From assembly GCA_951813525.2 (NCBI GenBank), contig CATOTJ020000001.1, forward strand, positions 310,001 to 374,000: DNA of 64,000 nucleotides, given 5' to 3'. Numbering within the stretch: position 1 is the first letter of the stretch; every line of letters begins with the position of its first letter. The notes below the pieces were generated by a model. It was not told where the DNA came from and did not search any database. It worked only from the letters and a program-made list of their open reading frames with translations. The translations under genes and the position numbers were made by a program. This DNA is from Thermohalobaculum sp951813525. Lineage in GTDB: Bacteria > Pseudomonadota > Alphaproteobacteria > Rhodobacterales > Rhodobacteraceae. This document shows positions 26,411-35,963 of the stretch, in pieces.

Positions 26411-27850
26411 ATGAGCATCGGACTTGTCTCGGCGGCCTATGTGGTCGCAGCCATCCTCTTCATCCTGGCCCTTGGCGGGCTGTCGAACATGGAAAAGGCC
26501 AAACGGGCCATCTGGTACGGCATTATCGGCATGGCACTGGCCGTGGGCGCGACCATCGGTGCGCCGGGGGTCGACAACTACTGGGTTCTGATCGTCATGG
26601 TTGTCATCGGCGGCGTTGCCGGCGGGTTCGTCGCCAAGCAGGTGCAGATGACCCAGATGCCGGAACTGGTCGCGGGATTTCACTCGCTTGTCGGTCTGGC
26701 AGCGGTCTTTATCGGCATCAATGCCGATCTGGCCATGAACGCGGCCCTGGATGCGATGGAGGCAGGGACCACCGACACCCTGGCGGGATTTGCCAAGACG
26801 ATCTCGAAAAAGTCAGCGGTCGAGATGGATATCCTGAAGGTCGAGCTGTTCCTCGGCATCCTGATCGGCGCGATCACGTTCACCGGCTCTATCGTCGCCT
26901 ATGGCAAGCTGTCGGGGCGCGTCTCCTCCGCGGCGCTGACCCTGCCCTTCCGCCATCAGACCAATCTGGGCGCCTTTATCCTCTGCTTCATTCTGGGGTG
27001 GATGTACGTGGCGGGCGCCGGCATCTGGACCATGATCCTGGTGGCCATTATCGCAGGCGCGATCGGCTGGCACCTGATCATGGCAATCGGCGGCGCCGAT
27101 ATGCCGGTCGTGGTCTCGATGCTGAACTCCTATTCCGGCTGGGCGGCCGCGGCGATCGGGTTCACGCTGGGCAATGACCTTCTGATCGTGGTCGGTGCAC
27201 TGGTCGGCTCGTCTGGTGCGATCCTGTCCTACATCATGTGCAAGGGGATGAACCGGTCCTTTGTCTCGGTCATCCTCGGCGGATGGGGCGGCGAGCAACA
27301 GGCAGCGGGTGAAGGCCCCGAAGGCGAGATGATCGCCATCGATGCCGATGGCGTTGCCTCGGCACTGCAAGACGCCGACAGTGTCGTGATTGTGCCGGGT
27401 TACGGCATGGCGGTCGCACAGGCCCAAGGGTCGGTCAGCGAATTGACCCGCAAGCTGCGCGCGGCGGGCAAGACGGTGCGCTTTGCCATCCACCCGGTCG
27501 CCGGACGCCTGCCCGGGCATATGAACGTGCTGTTGGCCGAAGCCAGGGTCCCCTACGACATCGTGCTGGAGATGGAAGAGATCAACGACGATTTCCCGCA
27601 GACCGATGTCGCCATTATCATCGGCGCCAATGACATCGTGAACCCGGCAGCCCAGGACGATCCGGGCAGCCCGATTGCCGGGATGCCGGTGCTGGAAGTC
27701 TGGAAAGCCCGTCAGGTCTTCGTTTCCAAACGGGGTCAGGGCACGGGCTATTCCGGTATCGAGAACCCGCTGTTCTTCAAGGACAACACGCGGATGTTCT
27801 ATGGCGATGCCAAAGCGTCGATGGACAGCCTGCTGCCGCAACTCGGCTGA
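26411..27850 (+). CDS. pntB: NAD(P) transhydrogenase, beta subunit
   Basis: A 479-residue integral membrane subunit that completes the transhydrogenase with PntA. The first 290 residues are the membrane domain IIb (about nine helices, with HSLVGLAAV and FRHQTNLGAF); the last 190 form NADP-binding domain III (VIVPGYGMAVAQAQ, FAIHPVAGRLPGHMNVLLAEA, GANDIVNPAAQDDPGSPIAGMP). The start at 26411 follows AGGGAAC. A GC hairpin after the stop may end the operon. Confidence 0.96.
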   Translation: MSIGLVSAAYVVAAILFILALGGLSNMEKAKRAIWYGIIGMALAVGATIGAPGVDNYWVLIVMVVIGGVAGGFVAKQVQMTQMPELVAGFHSLVGLAAVFIGINADLAMNAALDAMEAGTTDTLAGFAKTISKKSAVEMDILKVELFLGILIGAITFTGSIVAYGKLSGRVSSAALTLPFRHQTNLGAFILCFILGWMYVAGAGIWTMILVAIIAGAIGWHLIMAIGGADMPVVVSMLNSYSGWAAAAIGFTLGNDLLIVVGALVGSSGAILSYIMCKGMNRSFVSVILGGWGGEQQAAGEGPEGEMIAIDADGVASALQDADSVVIVPGYGMAVAQAQGSVSELTRKLRAAGKTVRFAIHPVAGRLPGHMNVLLAEARVPYDIVLEMEEINDDFPQTDVAIIIGANDIVNPAAQDDPGSPIAGMPVLEVWKARQVFVSKRGQGTGYSGIENPLFFKDNTRMFYGDAKASMDSLLPQLG

Positions 27851-27864
27851 TCCGGAACAATGGC

Positions 27865-27884
27865 GGGGCGCCAGCGGCGGCCCC
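27865..27884 (+). terminator. Candidate pntAB terminator
   Basis: GGGGCGCC and GGCGGCCCC, 15 bases after the pntB stop, form a GC-rich stem with one bulged base and a 3-base loop. No T run follows, so a rho-independent mechanism is not assured. Confidence 0.35.
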
Positions 27885-27963
27885 GTCGTCCAGCGACCCG
27901 GGGCGCTATTTGTGCCCAATCGCCCTTGCGAACCCCACATCAGTTCGATATCGCAGCGCGAGC

Positions 27964-28037
27964 GCGGGTATGATGTAATGGTAGCCTGTCAGCTTCCCAA
28001 GCTGAACGCGCGGGTTCGATTCCCGCTACCCGCTCCA
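27964..28037 (+). tRNA. tRNA-Gly (anticodon CCC)
   Basis: 74 bases including an encoded CCA end. The acceptor stem GCGGGTA pairs with TACCCGC. The D arm has TGATGTAATGGTA, the anticodon stem-loop CAGCTTCCCAAGCTG carries CCC, and the T arm is CGCGGGTTCGATTCCCGC. It decodes GGG glycine codons. It sits between pntB and the radical SAM gene. Confidence 0.97.
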
Positions 28038-28156
28038 ACACTCCCGCGATGATCCATTCACAATTGCGCCACCGGCGGCGGCCTGGCGGGTTCTTGCGTT
28101 GACAGCCCGGCTGGCACGCCCAACACAAGGGACCGCGAGAACGAACAGGAACGACA

Positions 28157-29101
28157 ATGGCAGACGGCAGCTCCCTACCCGCGAAATTTTCAGATCCCAA
28201 AGTGACGGCAAAGGGCGAAGAACGGGCAACCGTTTCGCTCGCCGGGCTGGAAACGCTTTGGTTCAATACCGGCACGCTGTGCAATATCGAATGCGCCAAT
28301 TGCTATATCCTGTCCAGCCCGACCAATGACGCGCTGGTTTATCTGAACCTGTCCGAAGTCGAGACCTACCTGTGCGAGATTACCGGTCTTGGTTGGCCTG
28401 TTCGCGAGATCGGTTTTACCGGGGGCGAGCCGTTCATGAACCCGGACATGAGCGCGATGGCTGAAGCCGCGTTGAACCGCGGCTTCGAGGTTCTGATTCT
28501 GACCAATGCGATGCGCCCGATGATGCGCCCCTCGGTTCGCGGCGAAATCGCCCGGCTGGCCGCGGAATATCCGGGCAAGCTGACACTGCGCGTTTCAATT
28601 GACCACTACAGCGCCGAGTTGCACGACCGTGAGCGCGGCCAGGGAACATTCGCCAAGACGTTAGACGGGATGCGCTGGCTGGCTGCCAACAATGTCGCCA
28701 TAAGCGCTGCCGGCCGGACCATGTGGGGCGAGGAGGAAGCCGATACCCGCGCGGGGTTCGCAAAGCTCTTCGCCGCCGAAAATTTCGCGATAGACGCTGA
28801 TCATCCCGCTGAACTGGTGCTGTTTCCTGAAATGGATGAAACCGCTGAAGTCCCGGAATTCACGACCGCTTGCTGGGGCATTCTGGACAAGGACCCGGCT
28901 GATGTCATGTGCTCGAACGCGCGGATGGTCGTAAAGCGCCGCGGTGCGGAACACCCGTCAGTGCTGGCCTGCACCTTGCTGGCTTATGACCCGCAGTTCG
29001 AACTCGGTCAGACGTTGAAAGAGGCCGCGGCGCCGGTCACTTTGAACCACCCGCACTGTGCCAAGTTCTGTGTTCTGGGCGGGGCGCGCTGTTCGGCCTA
29101 A
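28157..29101 (+). CDS. Radical SAM protein
   Basis: A 314-residue protein with the CxxxCxxC cluster motif at C42, C46 and C49 (CNIECANC), which binds the 4Fe-4S cluster that cleaves S-adenosylmethionine. GFTGGEPFMNPD is the conserved Gly/Glu motif of the SAM site and RVSIDHY a later barrel strand. The C-terminal half has more cysteines (TACWG, VMCSNA, LACTL, and HCAKFCVLGGARC at the end), which might hold a second cluster. It follows the tRNA gene directly. The substrate is unknown; a SPASM-like role is possible but not shown. Confidence 0.87.
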   Translation: MADGSSLPAKFSDPKVTAKGEERATVSLAGLETLWFNTGTLCNIECANCYILSSPTNDALVYLNLSEVETYLCEITGLGWPVREIGFTGGEPFMNPDMSAMAEAALNRGFEVLILTNAMRPMMRPSVRGEIARLAAEYPGKLTLRVSIDHYSAELHDRERGQGTFAKTLDGMRWLAANNVAISAAGRTMWGEEEADTRAGFAKLFAAENFAIDADHPAELVLFPEMDETAEVPEFTTACWGILDKDPADVMCSNARMVVKRRGAEHPSVLACTLLAYDPQFELGQTLKEAAAPVTLNHPHCAKFCVLGGARCSA

Positions 29102-29158
29102 GGTCGTCAATTCCGCTCGATCGGCCCGAACCGACTACGTCAGCGGCTCGCCAGCCCG

Positions 29159-29914
29159 TCAATCCTCGACCCCATCCATGACCAATCTTGGCGGCAAGGT
29201 GCTTAGATCGCCCGGGGGACTTCGTTGCTCGATGCGGCCGGGCGGATCGACGCTTCGCGCCTCAAACCTGCTGGGATAGCCGGCGCCGTCACGGTCCAGC
29301 ACACCTTGCGTGTTCACATAGTGAACGATCAGGTCCGAGATATGGCCCATCTCGTGCATTTCTTCCCTGATCCGCCGCAAGAAGGTGATCTTCTCACGGT
29401 CCAGAAGATGTGGAAAATTCACGAGCAGATCGTCGAGATAAACCGAGAAATTTCTGAGCGGCAGATAGACCTTCTCCAACGCTGAAATGGCTTGATCAAC
29501 CGCGCTATCCGCCAAGCAGTCCCGATGCGAAAAGCCGTCGCGGAACAGGGACAAAACCCGTCCGAAATATTTCACGAACCGGACCATGATCGTTTCGATC
29601 CCGTCCTCCGCCGCCGTCACCATCACCCGGCAACCTTCCAGGATCAGATCCTTCAGATTGATCCTCAGATCGGGCAACATCAGAATGCCGCGCTGTTCGG
29701 TCGTGCGGTCGACGATGTCGCGAATTTCCGACATCGCGCGGGTGTCAAAGACGCTTTCGATCACACAATCGGCGTTGAACGAAAATCTGACCCGCGAAAT
29801 CTTGTCGACGATCTCAACACTGCGCGCAAAAATTGCGCCATCGGGATTCTTCCACAAGTTGATGATCAGTTTCTCGGGAGTGTGCGCGCGAGAACTCGTC
29901 GCAATATCACGCAT
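29159..29914 (-). CDS. Conserved-looking cytoplasmic protein, function unknown
   Basis: A 251-residue protein with no signal peptide or membrane helix. Residues 20-100 look beta-rich (KLIINLWKNPDGAIF, VRFSFNADCVIESV), residues 105-210 are mostly helical (VDQAISALEKVYLPLRNF, REKITFLRRIREEMHEM), and the tail is Pro/Arg-rich. I recognise no family. It is divergent from the CheB/CheR gene, sharing a 215-base region with CtrA-type boxes, so it may belong to the same motility or cell-cycle programme. It converges on the radical SAM gene, with 57 bases between stops. Confidence 0.62.
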   Translation of the reverse strand: MRDIATSSRAHTPEKLIINLWKNPDGAIFARSVEIVDKISRVRFSFNADCVIESVFDTRAMSEIRDIVDRTTEQRGILMLPDLRINLKDLILEGCRVMVTAAEDGIETIMVRFVKYFGRVLSLFRDGFSHRDCLADSAVDQAISALEKVYLPLRNFSVYLDDLLVNFPHLLDREKITFLRRIREEMHEMGHISDLIVHYVNTQGVLDRDGAGYPSRFEARSVDPPGRIEQRSPPGDLSTLPPRLVMDGVED

Positions 29915-30029
29915 GGTGCGCTCCGTGTTCGTGTACTCGTCCGTGACGATTCGATTATCGCCTTAGCCCTGAGTCAAACCTGAGCCAAACTTCTGAATGG
30001 GCGGTTAAAATTTTAGACACTTCTGCCAG

Positions 30030-30067
30030 TTAATGCCCGGTTAAGACGGAGTTAAGAATCCCTTAAC
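30030..30067. promoter_or_regulatory. Ladder of three overlapping CtrA-type boxes
   Basis: Four TTAA half-sites start at 30030, 30041, 30052 and 30063, each separated by exactly seven bases; the last is TTAAC. Each neighbouring pair is a TTAA-N7-TTAA site, the known CtrA consensus in alphaproteobacteria. The cluster lies 63 bases before the CheB/CheR start and about 115 bases before the divergent gene at 29914. CtrA commonly controls chemotaxis and motility in this group. Confidence 0.65.
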
Positions 30068-30129
30068 GAGACAGCGCTATAGATCAGCATCGGACTGCGG
30101 TTGTATCGCTATCGACCGGGGCAAAGGCT

Positions 30130-33081
30130 ATGGATACAGAAGTAAAAGAAATCCCCGAAGATCCGCAGAACGATGGCCAGCAAGCCGACGTCTATCTGGT
30201 CGGGATCGGTGCGTCTGCCGGCGGGCTCGAAGCAATTCGCGAGCTCGTCAAGAACCTGCCGCTTGGCATCCCTGCGACCTATGTCGTCGTTCAGCATATG
30301 TCGCCGGACCACAAAAGTATGTTGACCGCCCTGATCGCGCGCGAAACATCGCTGCCGGTCTTCGATGTGATCTCGGGCACGCGGCCCGAACCCAACGTGA
30401 TCTATGTCACACCGCCCAACCGTGACATCGTGTTCCGGGATGGACTGCTGGAACTGGAAGTTCCGCGCGCCGATCATGCGGCGCCCAAACCATCGATTGA
30501 CCGGTTTTTCGCCAGCGCGGCGACCTCCCATGGCGAACACTCGGTCGGTGTTGTGCTTTCGGGAACCGGATCCGACGGGTCGAACGGCATCCGCGCGATT
30601 CGCGCCGCAGGCGGCATCACAATCGCCCAGGACGACAAGACCGCAAAATATGATGGCATGCCGGTGGCGGCCGTCGAAACAGGGTTGATCGATCTGGTCC
30701 TGTCGCCGATTCAGATCGGGACGCATCTGGAACGTATTCTCTCGATGCCCCGGGATCTGGATCATTTCCGCTCGAACGACATCACCCAACACCCGATGGC
30801 CGAATTGCTGCAGATCGTTCTTGCACGCACCCGGGTCGACTTCCGGGAATACAAGCCGTCGACAATTCAACGCCGGCTTGAACGGCGCATGATGGCACAG
30901 GGGATTTCGGGCCAACGCGAATACACCAAGTATTGCCGGTCAAACCCGCGCGAGGTCGATGCGCTTTTCAACGACCTGCTGATCTCGGTCACGCGGTTCT
31001 TTCGCGACCCGAACGAGTTTTTCTCGCTGATACCCCTGGTCCGCAAGATGGTCGAGGATAACGGCGACCGTACACTGCGCGTCTGGAACGTTGGCTGTGC
31101 GACGGGCGAGGAAGCCTATTCTGTCGCCATCCTGTTTGCCGAGGCATTGGGCGGGCCGTCGGAACTGACCAAGGACCGGCTGCAGATCTTTGCCACCGAC
31201 ATCGACCGGAACGCACTGGAGGCTGCCCGAAAGGGCCAATACCCGCTGACGTCGCTGAACGACATTCCCGATCAATTGGCGGACAAATATTTCTCGCGCA
31301 GCGAGGGTTCGCTGACCGTCCACCCGGCCCTCAAGGAAGTGATCCTGTTCTCGGAACACAACCTTTGCCAGGACCCGCCGTTTTTGCATCTGGATCTGAT
31401 CTGCTGCCGGAACCTGCTGATCTACTTTATCTCTTCGATGCAGCGGAAGGCACTGTCACGGCTGCACTATTCATTGACCGCGGAAGGCGCGCTGTTCCTG
31501 GGAACCGCAGAAACCGTTTCGGTTTCGGAAGATCTGTTCAAGACCGTCTCGCGTGAGGCGCATCTTTATCGCAAGCGCTATCATTCCAACGCGAAAGATC
31601 AGTTGATCTCGAACGCCCACAACCGGTATGCGCGCCGCGCGACACCCAACGAACGCGAACGCCGTGTCGATGAAGGGATCACCGACGTATTCGACCGGGC
31701 GATGTTCGACAGTCTGGCCGGAGCGGTCGGACCGAATGCGCTGCTGTTTTCCGACGACCACCGGATCGTGCGGGTCTATGGCGATGTCAGCCGGTACCTG
31801 TCACTGAACGACCGTTCGCGGCTGCAATTCAATGCCTCGGTCTTGATCCCGGAACTGGGGCAAGAGGTCCGCACCCTGGTCACGGTCGCTCTAAAGCGCA
31901 ACGAAAGACGCCGCGGATCGCTGCACAAGCTGTCCGAGACGGACGACGAGAGTGTGCAGTTAGAGGCGTTTCCCCTGACATCGCCCAATCTCGATGAAGA
32001 ATTCGCGCTGGTCACGATTCAGCGTGTTCGCGACGAAAAACAGAAGATCCGCACCAAGATCGACATCGAGGACGGCCGCACGACACGGCACATTGAAATG
32101 CTGGAGTTCGAGCTGAGTTCGACCCGCGAGGAACTACAGCAGGCGATCGAGGAACTGGAAACCTCGAACGAACAGCTTCAGGCGACGAACGAGGAACTGC
32201 AATCGTCGAATGAAGAGCTTCAGGCAACCAACGAAGAGCTGGAAACCTCGAACGAGGAATTGCAATCGACCAACGAAGAGTTGGTCACGGTCAACGAGGA
32301 ACTCCAAGTCTCGACAACCGAACTGACGGCGCTGACCGATGAACAGGATGCAGTTATCAATTCGGTCGCCTCGCCGCTCCTGGTGATCGATCTGGCACTT
32401 CAGGTCGTCAAAGCAAACGATACCGGGGTCGAACTCTTCAAAATGCGCCGCTCGCCGGACCGTCCGCATCTCAGCCAGATGCACATCCCGGAAGGGTTTC
32501 CGCCACTGGCCGAGCTGTGCAACGAGTCGCTGCATCTGGGTAGGGTCGTCTCGAAGAACGTGCTGACCGGCAACAGCCTCTTTCGGTTGAAATGCGCGCC
32601 ATTTTCCAACCAGGACGGCCAGTTGCGCGGCGCGACAATGATGTTTGTCGAAACCCAGCTTCCCATAGGACTGAAAGGGGCGGACAGCGATCTTGCGATC
32701 GGCGATTCGCTTTTCTTCGCGCAGCGCCGCCGCGACGGCACGATCCTCAGCATCGGATATGCCAACGCCCGCACGCTGTTCGATTCGTCACCAGACAAAC
32801 TGGTCGGCACATCCTTCAGCGGTCAGTTGAACGAAGCATCGTTCAATCGGGTCGTCAGCGAAGACGCGGACTTCCTGGAAGGCGAGGAGGATCATTGCGC
32901 ATCGACCCATCAGTTGTTCTTCAACGCGCTGGGAAAGGACACGATGATCCTGACCCACCGGTTCCGCCTGTTCGACGATCACTTGAACGAGGATACCGTC
33001 TTTTCGGTCGACACGGTCCTGGAAGACGAAACCATTGTGGCGCCGCCCCTTACATCCCAGGGCGTTCGCCGGCTTGACTGA
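30130..33081 (+). CDS. CheB-CheR fusion with coiled coil and PAS domain
   Basis: A 983-residue chemotaxis-type protein without a receiver domain. The CheB methylesterase (about 20-205) has S29 in GASAGG, H56 in VQHMSPD and D149 in GTGSDGSNG, so all three catalytic residues are kept. The CheR methyltransferase (about 235-495) has FREYKPSTIQRRLERRM, VWNVGCATGEEAYSVAI (SAM) and CCRNLLIYF. A heptad-like repeat (about 650-735) of ETSNEELQ/QATNEELQ units forms a coiled coil. PAS-like domains follow (about 740-970). No kinase domain is present. It probably adjusts receptor methylation or links to a separate sensor kinase. CtrA-type boxes lie upstream. Confidence 0.92.
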   Translation: MDTEVKEIPEDPQNDGQQADVYLVGIGASAGGLEAIRELVKNLPLGIPATYVVVQHMSPDHKSMLTALIARETSLPVFDVISGTRPEPNVIYVTPPNRDIVFRDGLLELEVPRADHAAPKPSIDRFFASAATSHGEHSVGVVLSGTGSDGSNGIRAIRAAGGITIAQDDKTAKYDGMPVAAVETGLIDLVLSPIQIGTHLERILSMPRDLDHFRSNDITQHPMAELLQIVLARTRVDFREYKPSTIQRRLERRMMAQGISGQREYTKYCRSNPREVDALFNDLLISVTRFFRDPNEFFSLIPLVRKMVEDNGDRTLRVWNVGCATGEEAYSVAILFAEALGGPSELTKDRLQIFATDIDRNALEAARKGQYPLTSLNDIPDQLADKYFSRSEGSLTVHPALKEVILFSEHNLCQDPPFLHLDLICCRNLLIYFISSMQRKALSRLHYSLTAEGALFLGTAETVSVSEDLFKTVSREAHLYRKRYHSNAKDQLISNAHNRYARRATPNERERRVDEGITDVFDRAMFDSLAGAVGPNALLFSDDHRIVRVYGDVSRYLSLNDRSRLQFNASVLIPELGQEVRTLVTVALKRNERRRGSLHKLSETDDESVQLEAFPLTSPNLDEEFALVTIQRVRDEKQKIRTKIDIEDGRTTRHIEMLEFELSSTREELQQAIEELETSNEQLQATNEELQSSNEELQATNEELETSNEELQSTNEELVTVNEELQVSTTELTALTDEQDAVINSVASPLLVIDLALQVVKANDTGVELFKMRRSPDRPHLSQMHIPEGFPPLAELCNESLHLGRVVSKNVLTGNSLFRLKCAPFSNQDGQLRGATMMFVETQLPIGLKGADSDLAIGDSLFFAQRRRDGTILSIGYANARTLFDSSPDKLVGTSFSGQLNEASFNRVVSEDADFLEGEEDHCASTHQLFFNALGKDTMILTHRFRLFDDHLNEDTVFSVDTVLEDETIVAPPLTSQGVRRLD

Positions 33082-33089
33082 TCCAGTCA
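33075..33089. repeat. REP-like palindrome at the CheB/CheR stop
   Basis: TGACTG-ATC-CAGTCA, followed by GGCGCC. It overlaps the stop codon of the CheB/CheR gene and lies between converging genes. Relatives with the same design occur at 53251 and 60515. It may act as a weak terminator. Confidence 0.45.
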
Positions 33090-34373
33090 GGCGCCCCCAT
33101 CCGGTGCAGTCAGCGCCTGGGATGTCGAATCCGATATGCGTTCGATCCATTCGGGTTCATGGGCGGCAAGTTCCGCCTTGGCGTCGGCCAAATAGTCACG
33201 CGTAAACGGCACGCCGTCCCGTTCGCGGCCCAACTGGATTTGAAAGACCAGAGACGCGCCGAAATCGAAGACACACTGGCACGCGCTCAGATATTGTTCC
33301 CACATTCGGGCGAAACGCTCGTCGAACATGTCGACCACCTGCGGGCGCACGGCATCAAAACGATTGCGCCATTCCTCCAGCGTCCGGGCATAGTGAACCC
33401 GCCAGATCTCGTTATCCAACGGCCACAGCCCGGCTTTCTCGATCGACGCAAATGTCTCGGACAGCGTCGGCGCATATCCGCCGGGAAAAATGTATTTCCG
33501 GATAAACGGCCCGGTAACACCCGGCGGCGCCTTGGTGCTGATCGAATGAATAAGCGCAACCCCGTCCGGTCCCAACCGATCGCGCACACCCAGAAAGTAA
33601 TCGGTCAGATGGTGGGCACCCACATGCTCCAGCATCCCCACCGACACGACGCGATCGAACGTCTCCGGCACTTCGCGATAATCCTGCAGCCGAAACTCGA
33701 CCCGGTCCGACAACCCCAAAATCTCGGCCCGGCGGCGCGCAACGGCCAATTGCTCCTCGGCCAGCGTGACGCCAACAACGTGGACATCCGCCATCGCCGC
33801 CAGATAAAGCGCCATTCCGCCCCAGCCGCATCCGATATCCAGCACCCGCTGCCCCGGCTTCAGCGCCAGCTTGGCGGCAATATGGCGTTTCTTCGCTGTT
33901 TGCGCCTGCTCCAGCGTTTCGACCCCGTCTTCCCAGTAGGCACAGGAATACTGCATGTCGGGATCCAGCCACAGCCGGTAGAAATCGTTGCCCAGATCAT
34001 AGTGATGCGCCGCATTCCGCCGCGCCCGGGCGACCGGGTTGTGCTGCAAAATCCGCCGGCCGTTGCGGGCAACACCGCGCCAGAAAATCTGGCTGGGTGT
34101 CAGGTCGAAATGGCGTTTGTTGTGAAAGAACAAGGTCAGCAGGTCGTGGATCGTCCCGCCCTCGACCACCAAACCACCATCCATATAGGCCTCGGCGGCT
34201 TTCAGCTCGGGGTTCAGCGCGATTTTCCAGTCCAGCGACGGGTCGGTAACGCGGATAGTCACCTCCGGCCCGGGCCCTTGCCCGCCGATCACTTCACTAA
34301 AACCGTTCGGCCCATGCAGCGTCAGTCGGCCCGTTTTGACCGCCTTGCGAAGCAATTTCGGCAGCAGGCGCAC
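33087..34373 (-). CDS. Cyclopropane-fatty-acyl-phospholipid synthase-family methyltransferase
   Basis: A 428-residue SAM-dependent enzyme of the Cfa/CmaS group, which methylenates unsaturated acyl chains of membrane lipids. The N-terminal lipid-binding region (about 1-120) precedes YDLGNDFYRLWLDPDMQYSC (substrate loop), VLDIGCGWGGMALYLA (SAM), EHVGAHHLTDYF and KYIFPGGYAPTL. The order and length match Cfa. The gene converges on CheB/CheR and follows leuC by 26 bases on the same strand. Whether it makes cyclopropane or another methylated product cannot be told. Confidence 0.9.
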   Translation of the reverse strand: MRLLPKLLRKAVKTGRLTLHGPNGFSEVIGGQGPGPEVTIRVTDPSLDWKIALNPELKAAEAYMDGGLVVEGGTIHDLLTLFFHNKRHFDLTPSQIFWRGVARNGRRILQHNPVARARRNAAHHYDLGNDFYRLWLDPDMQYSCAYWEDGVETLEQAQTAKKRHIAAKLALKPGQRVLDIGCGWGGMALYLAAMADVHVVGVTLAEEQLAVARRRAEILGLSDRVEFRLQDYREVPETFDRVVSVGMLEHVGAHHLTDYFLGVRDRLGPDGVALIHSISTKAPPGVTGPFIRKYIFPGGYAPTLSETFASIEKAGLWPLDNEIWRVHYARTLEEWRNRFDAVRPQVVDMFDERFARMWEQYLSACQCVFDFGASLVFQIQLGRERDGVPFTRDYLADAKAELAAHEPEWIERISDSTSQALTAPDGGA

Positions 34374-34399
34374 CTATCGCACCCCGCCGGGCCGCAATA

Positions 34400-35806
34400 T
34401 CAGCCCAGGTCCCGAACATCGGTCAGACGGCCCGTAACCGCCGCCGCCGCCGCCATGCCGGGAGAGACCAGATGCGTGCGTCCGCCCGGACCCTGACGGC
34501 CCATGAAATTCCGGTTCGAGGTCGACGCACAGCGCTCGCCCGCCACCAACTGGTCCGGGTTCATGCCAAGGCACATCGAACAGCCCGCCAGACGGAAGTC
34601 GAAACCGGCCTCCTCCAACTTGGCCAACAGGCCCTCCTGCTCGGCCTGTGCGCGGACAAGACCGGACCCCGGCACGATCATGGCGCGCAGCCCGTCTTTG
34701 ACGCGGCGCCCTTCCATCACCTTGGCAACTTCGCGCAGATCCTCGATCCGGCCGTTGGTACAGGACCCGATAAAGATCGTGTCGACTTCGATATCCGACA
34801 GCTTGGTCCCCGGCGTCAGCCCCATATAGTCCAGCGACCGGCGTGCCGCATTGGCCCTGCCTTCGTCGTCGATCTCGGCCGGATCGGGCACGACCCCGGT
34901 GATCGGCAGAACATCCTCTGGCGAGGTGCCCCAGGTCACGACCGGCGCGATGTCTTCACCGCGCAGCGTCACGACCTTGTCGAAATGTGCGCCTTCGTCG
35001 GTGAACAGCGTCTTCCACCACGCAACCGCCTGATCCCAATGGGCATCTGACGGCGCGAACGGGCGCCCTTTCATATAGGCAATCGTCTTCTCGTCAGGGG
35101 CGACCAGACCGGCACGCGCGCCCCCCTCGATCGCCATATTGCAGACGGTCATGCGCCCTTCCATCGACAGCCCTTCGATGGCCTCGCCGCAGTATTCGAT
35201 CACATGCCCGGTGCCGCCCGCGGTTCCGGTATGGCCGATCACCGTCATGGTGATGTCCTTGGCGGTCACACCCGGCGCCAATTGCCCGGTGATCTCGACC
35301 TTCATGTTCAGCGACTTCTTCTGCACCAGCGTCTGGGTCGCCAGGACATGCTCGACCTCCGACGTTCCGATGCCGTGGGCCAACGCGCCAAAGGCACCGT
35401 GGGTCGCGGTGTGGCTGTCGCCGCAGACGATGGTCATGCCCGGCTGGGTCAGTCCCTGTTCCGGGCCGATGATGTGCACGATGCCCTGGCGCACATCGTC
35501 GACATCCCAAAGCGTGATGCCAAAGTCGGCACAGTTCTTCCGCAGCGCCTCGACCTGAATGCGGGACTGCTCGTCCTTGATGCCTTCCAGCCGGTCCTTG
35601 GTCGTTGCAATATTGTGGTCGGGCACGGCAATCGTCGCCTCGGGCGCACGAACCTTGCGGCCCGCCATGCGCAGCCCTTCGAACGCCTGCGGGCTTGTGA
35701 CCTCGTGAACCAGATGCCGGTCGATATACAGAAGGCAGGTGCCGTCGTCGGCCTCGTCCGCCACATGTGCATCCCAGATCTTGTCATACAGGGTCTTCGC
35801 GGTCAT
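34400..35806 (-). CDS. leuC: 3-isopropylmalate dehydratase, large subunit
   Basis: A 468-residue aconitase-family enzyme of leucine biosynthesis that isomerises 2-isopropylmalate with LeuD. Cluster cysteines are seen in IGSCTNGR and AGCSMCLGMN; GDSHTATHGAFGALAHGIGTS is the family signature. Start 35806 (MTAKTLYDKIWDAHV) has GGGAGAG upstream; the frame is open eight codons further. leuD is not adjacent in the window: upstream is a divergent unknown gene and downstream the Cfa-type gene. Confidence 0.96.
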   Translation of the reverse strand: MTAKTLYDKIWDAHVADEADDGTCLLYIDRHLVHEVTSPQAFEGLRMAGRKVRAPEATIAVPDHNIATTKDRLEGIKDEQSRIQVEALRKNCADFGITLWDVDDVRQGIVHIIGPEQGLTQPGMTIVCGDSHTATHGAFGALAHGIGTSEVEHVLATQTLVQKKSLNMKVEITGQLAPGVTAKDITMTVIGHTGTAGGTGHVIEYCGEAIEGLSMEGRMTVCNMAIEGGARAGLVAPDEKTIAYMKGRPFAPSDAHWDQAVAWWKTLFTDEGAHFDKVVTLRGEDIAPVVTWGTSPEDVLPITGVVPDPAEIDDEGRANAARRSLDYMGLTPGTKLSDIEVDTIFIGSCTNGRIEDLREVAKVMEGRRVKDGLRAMIVPGSGLVRAQAEQEGLLAKLEEAGFDFRLAGCSMCLGMNPDQLVAGERCASTSNRNFMGRQGPGGRTHLVSPGMAAAAAVTGRLTDVRDLG

Positions 35807-35963
35807 TTCACTCTCCCAGCCAGCCGCCATCTGCGGCCCGAAATTTGCGCGCGAACCTAGCGCCGAGGCGTGCCCCCTGCAAGCGGCACGGATGCGGCCA
35901 TTAACCCAAATGACAACAACCGCGCGGCAGACTAGAAATCTGCAACCGATCAGCGGACCCAGA

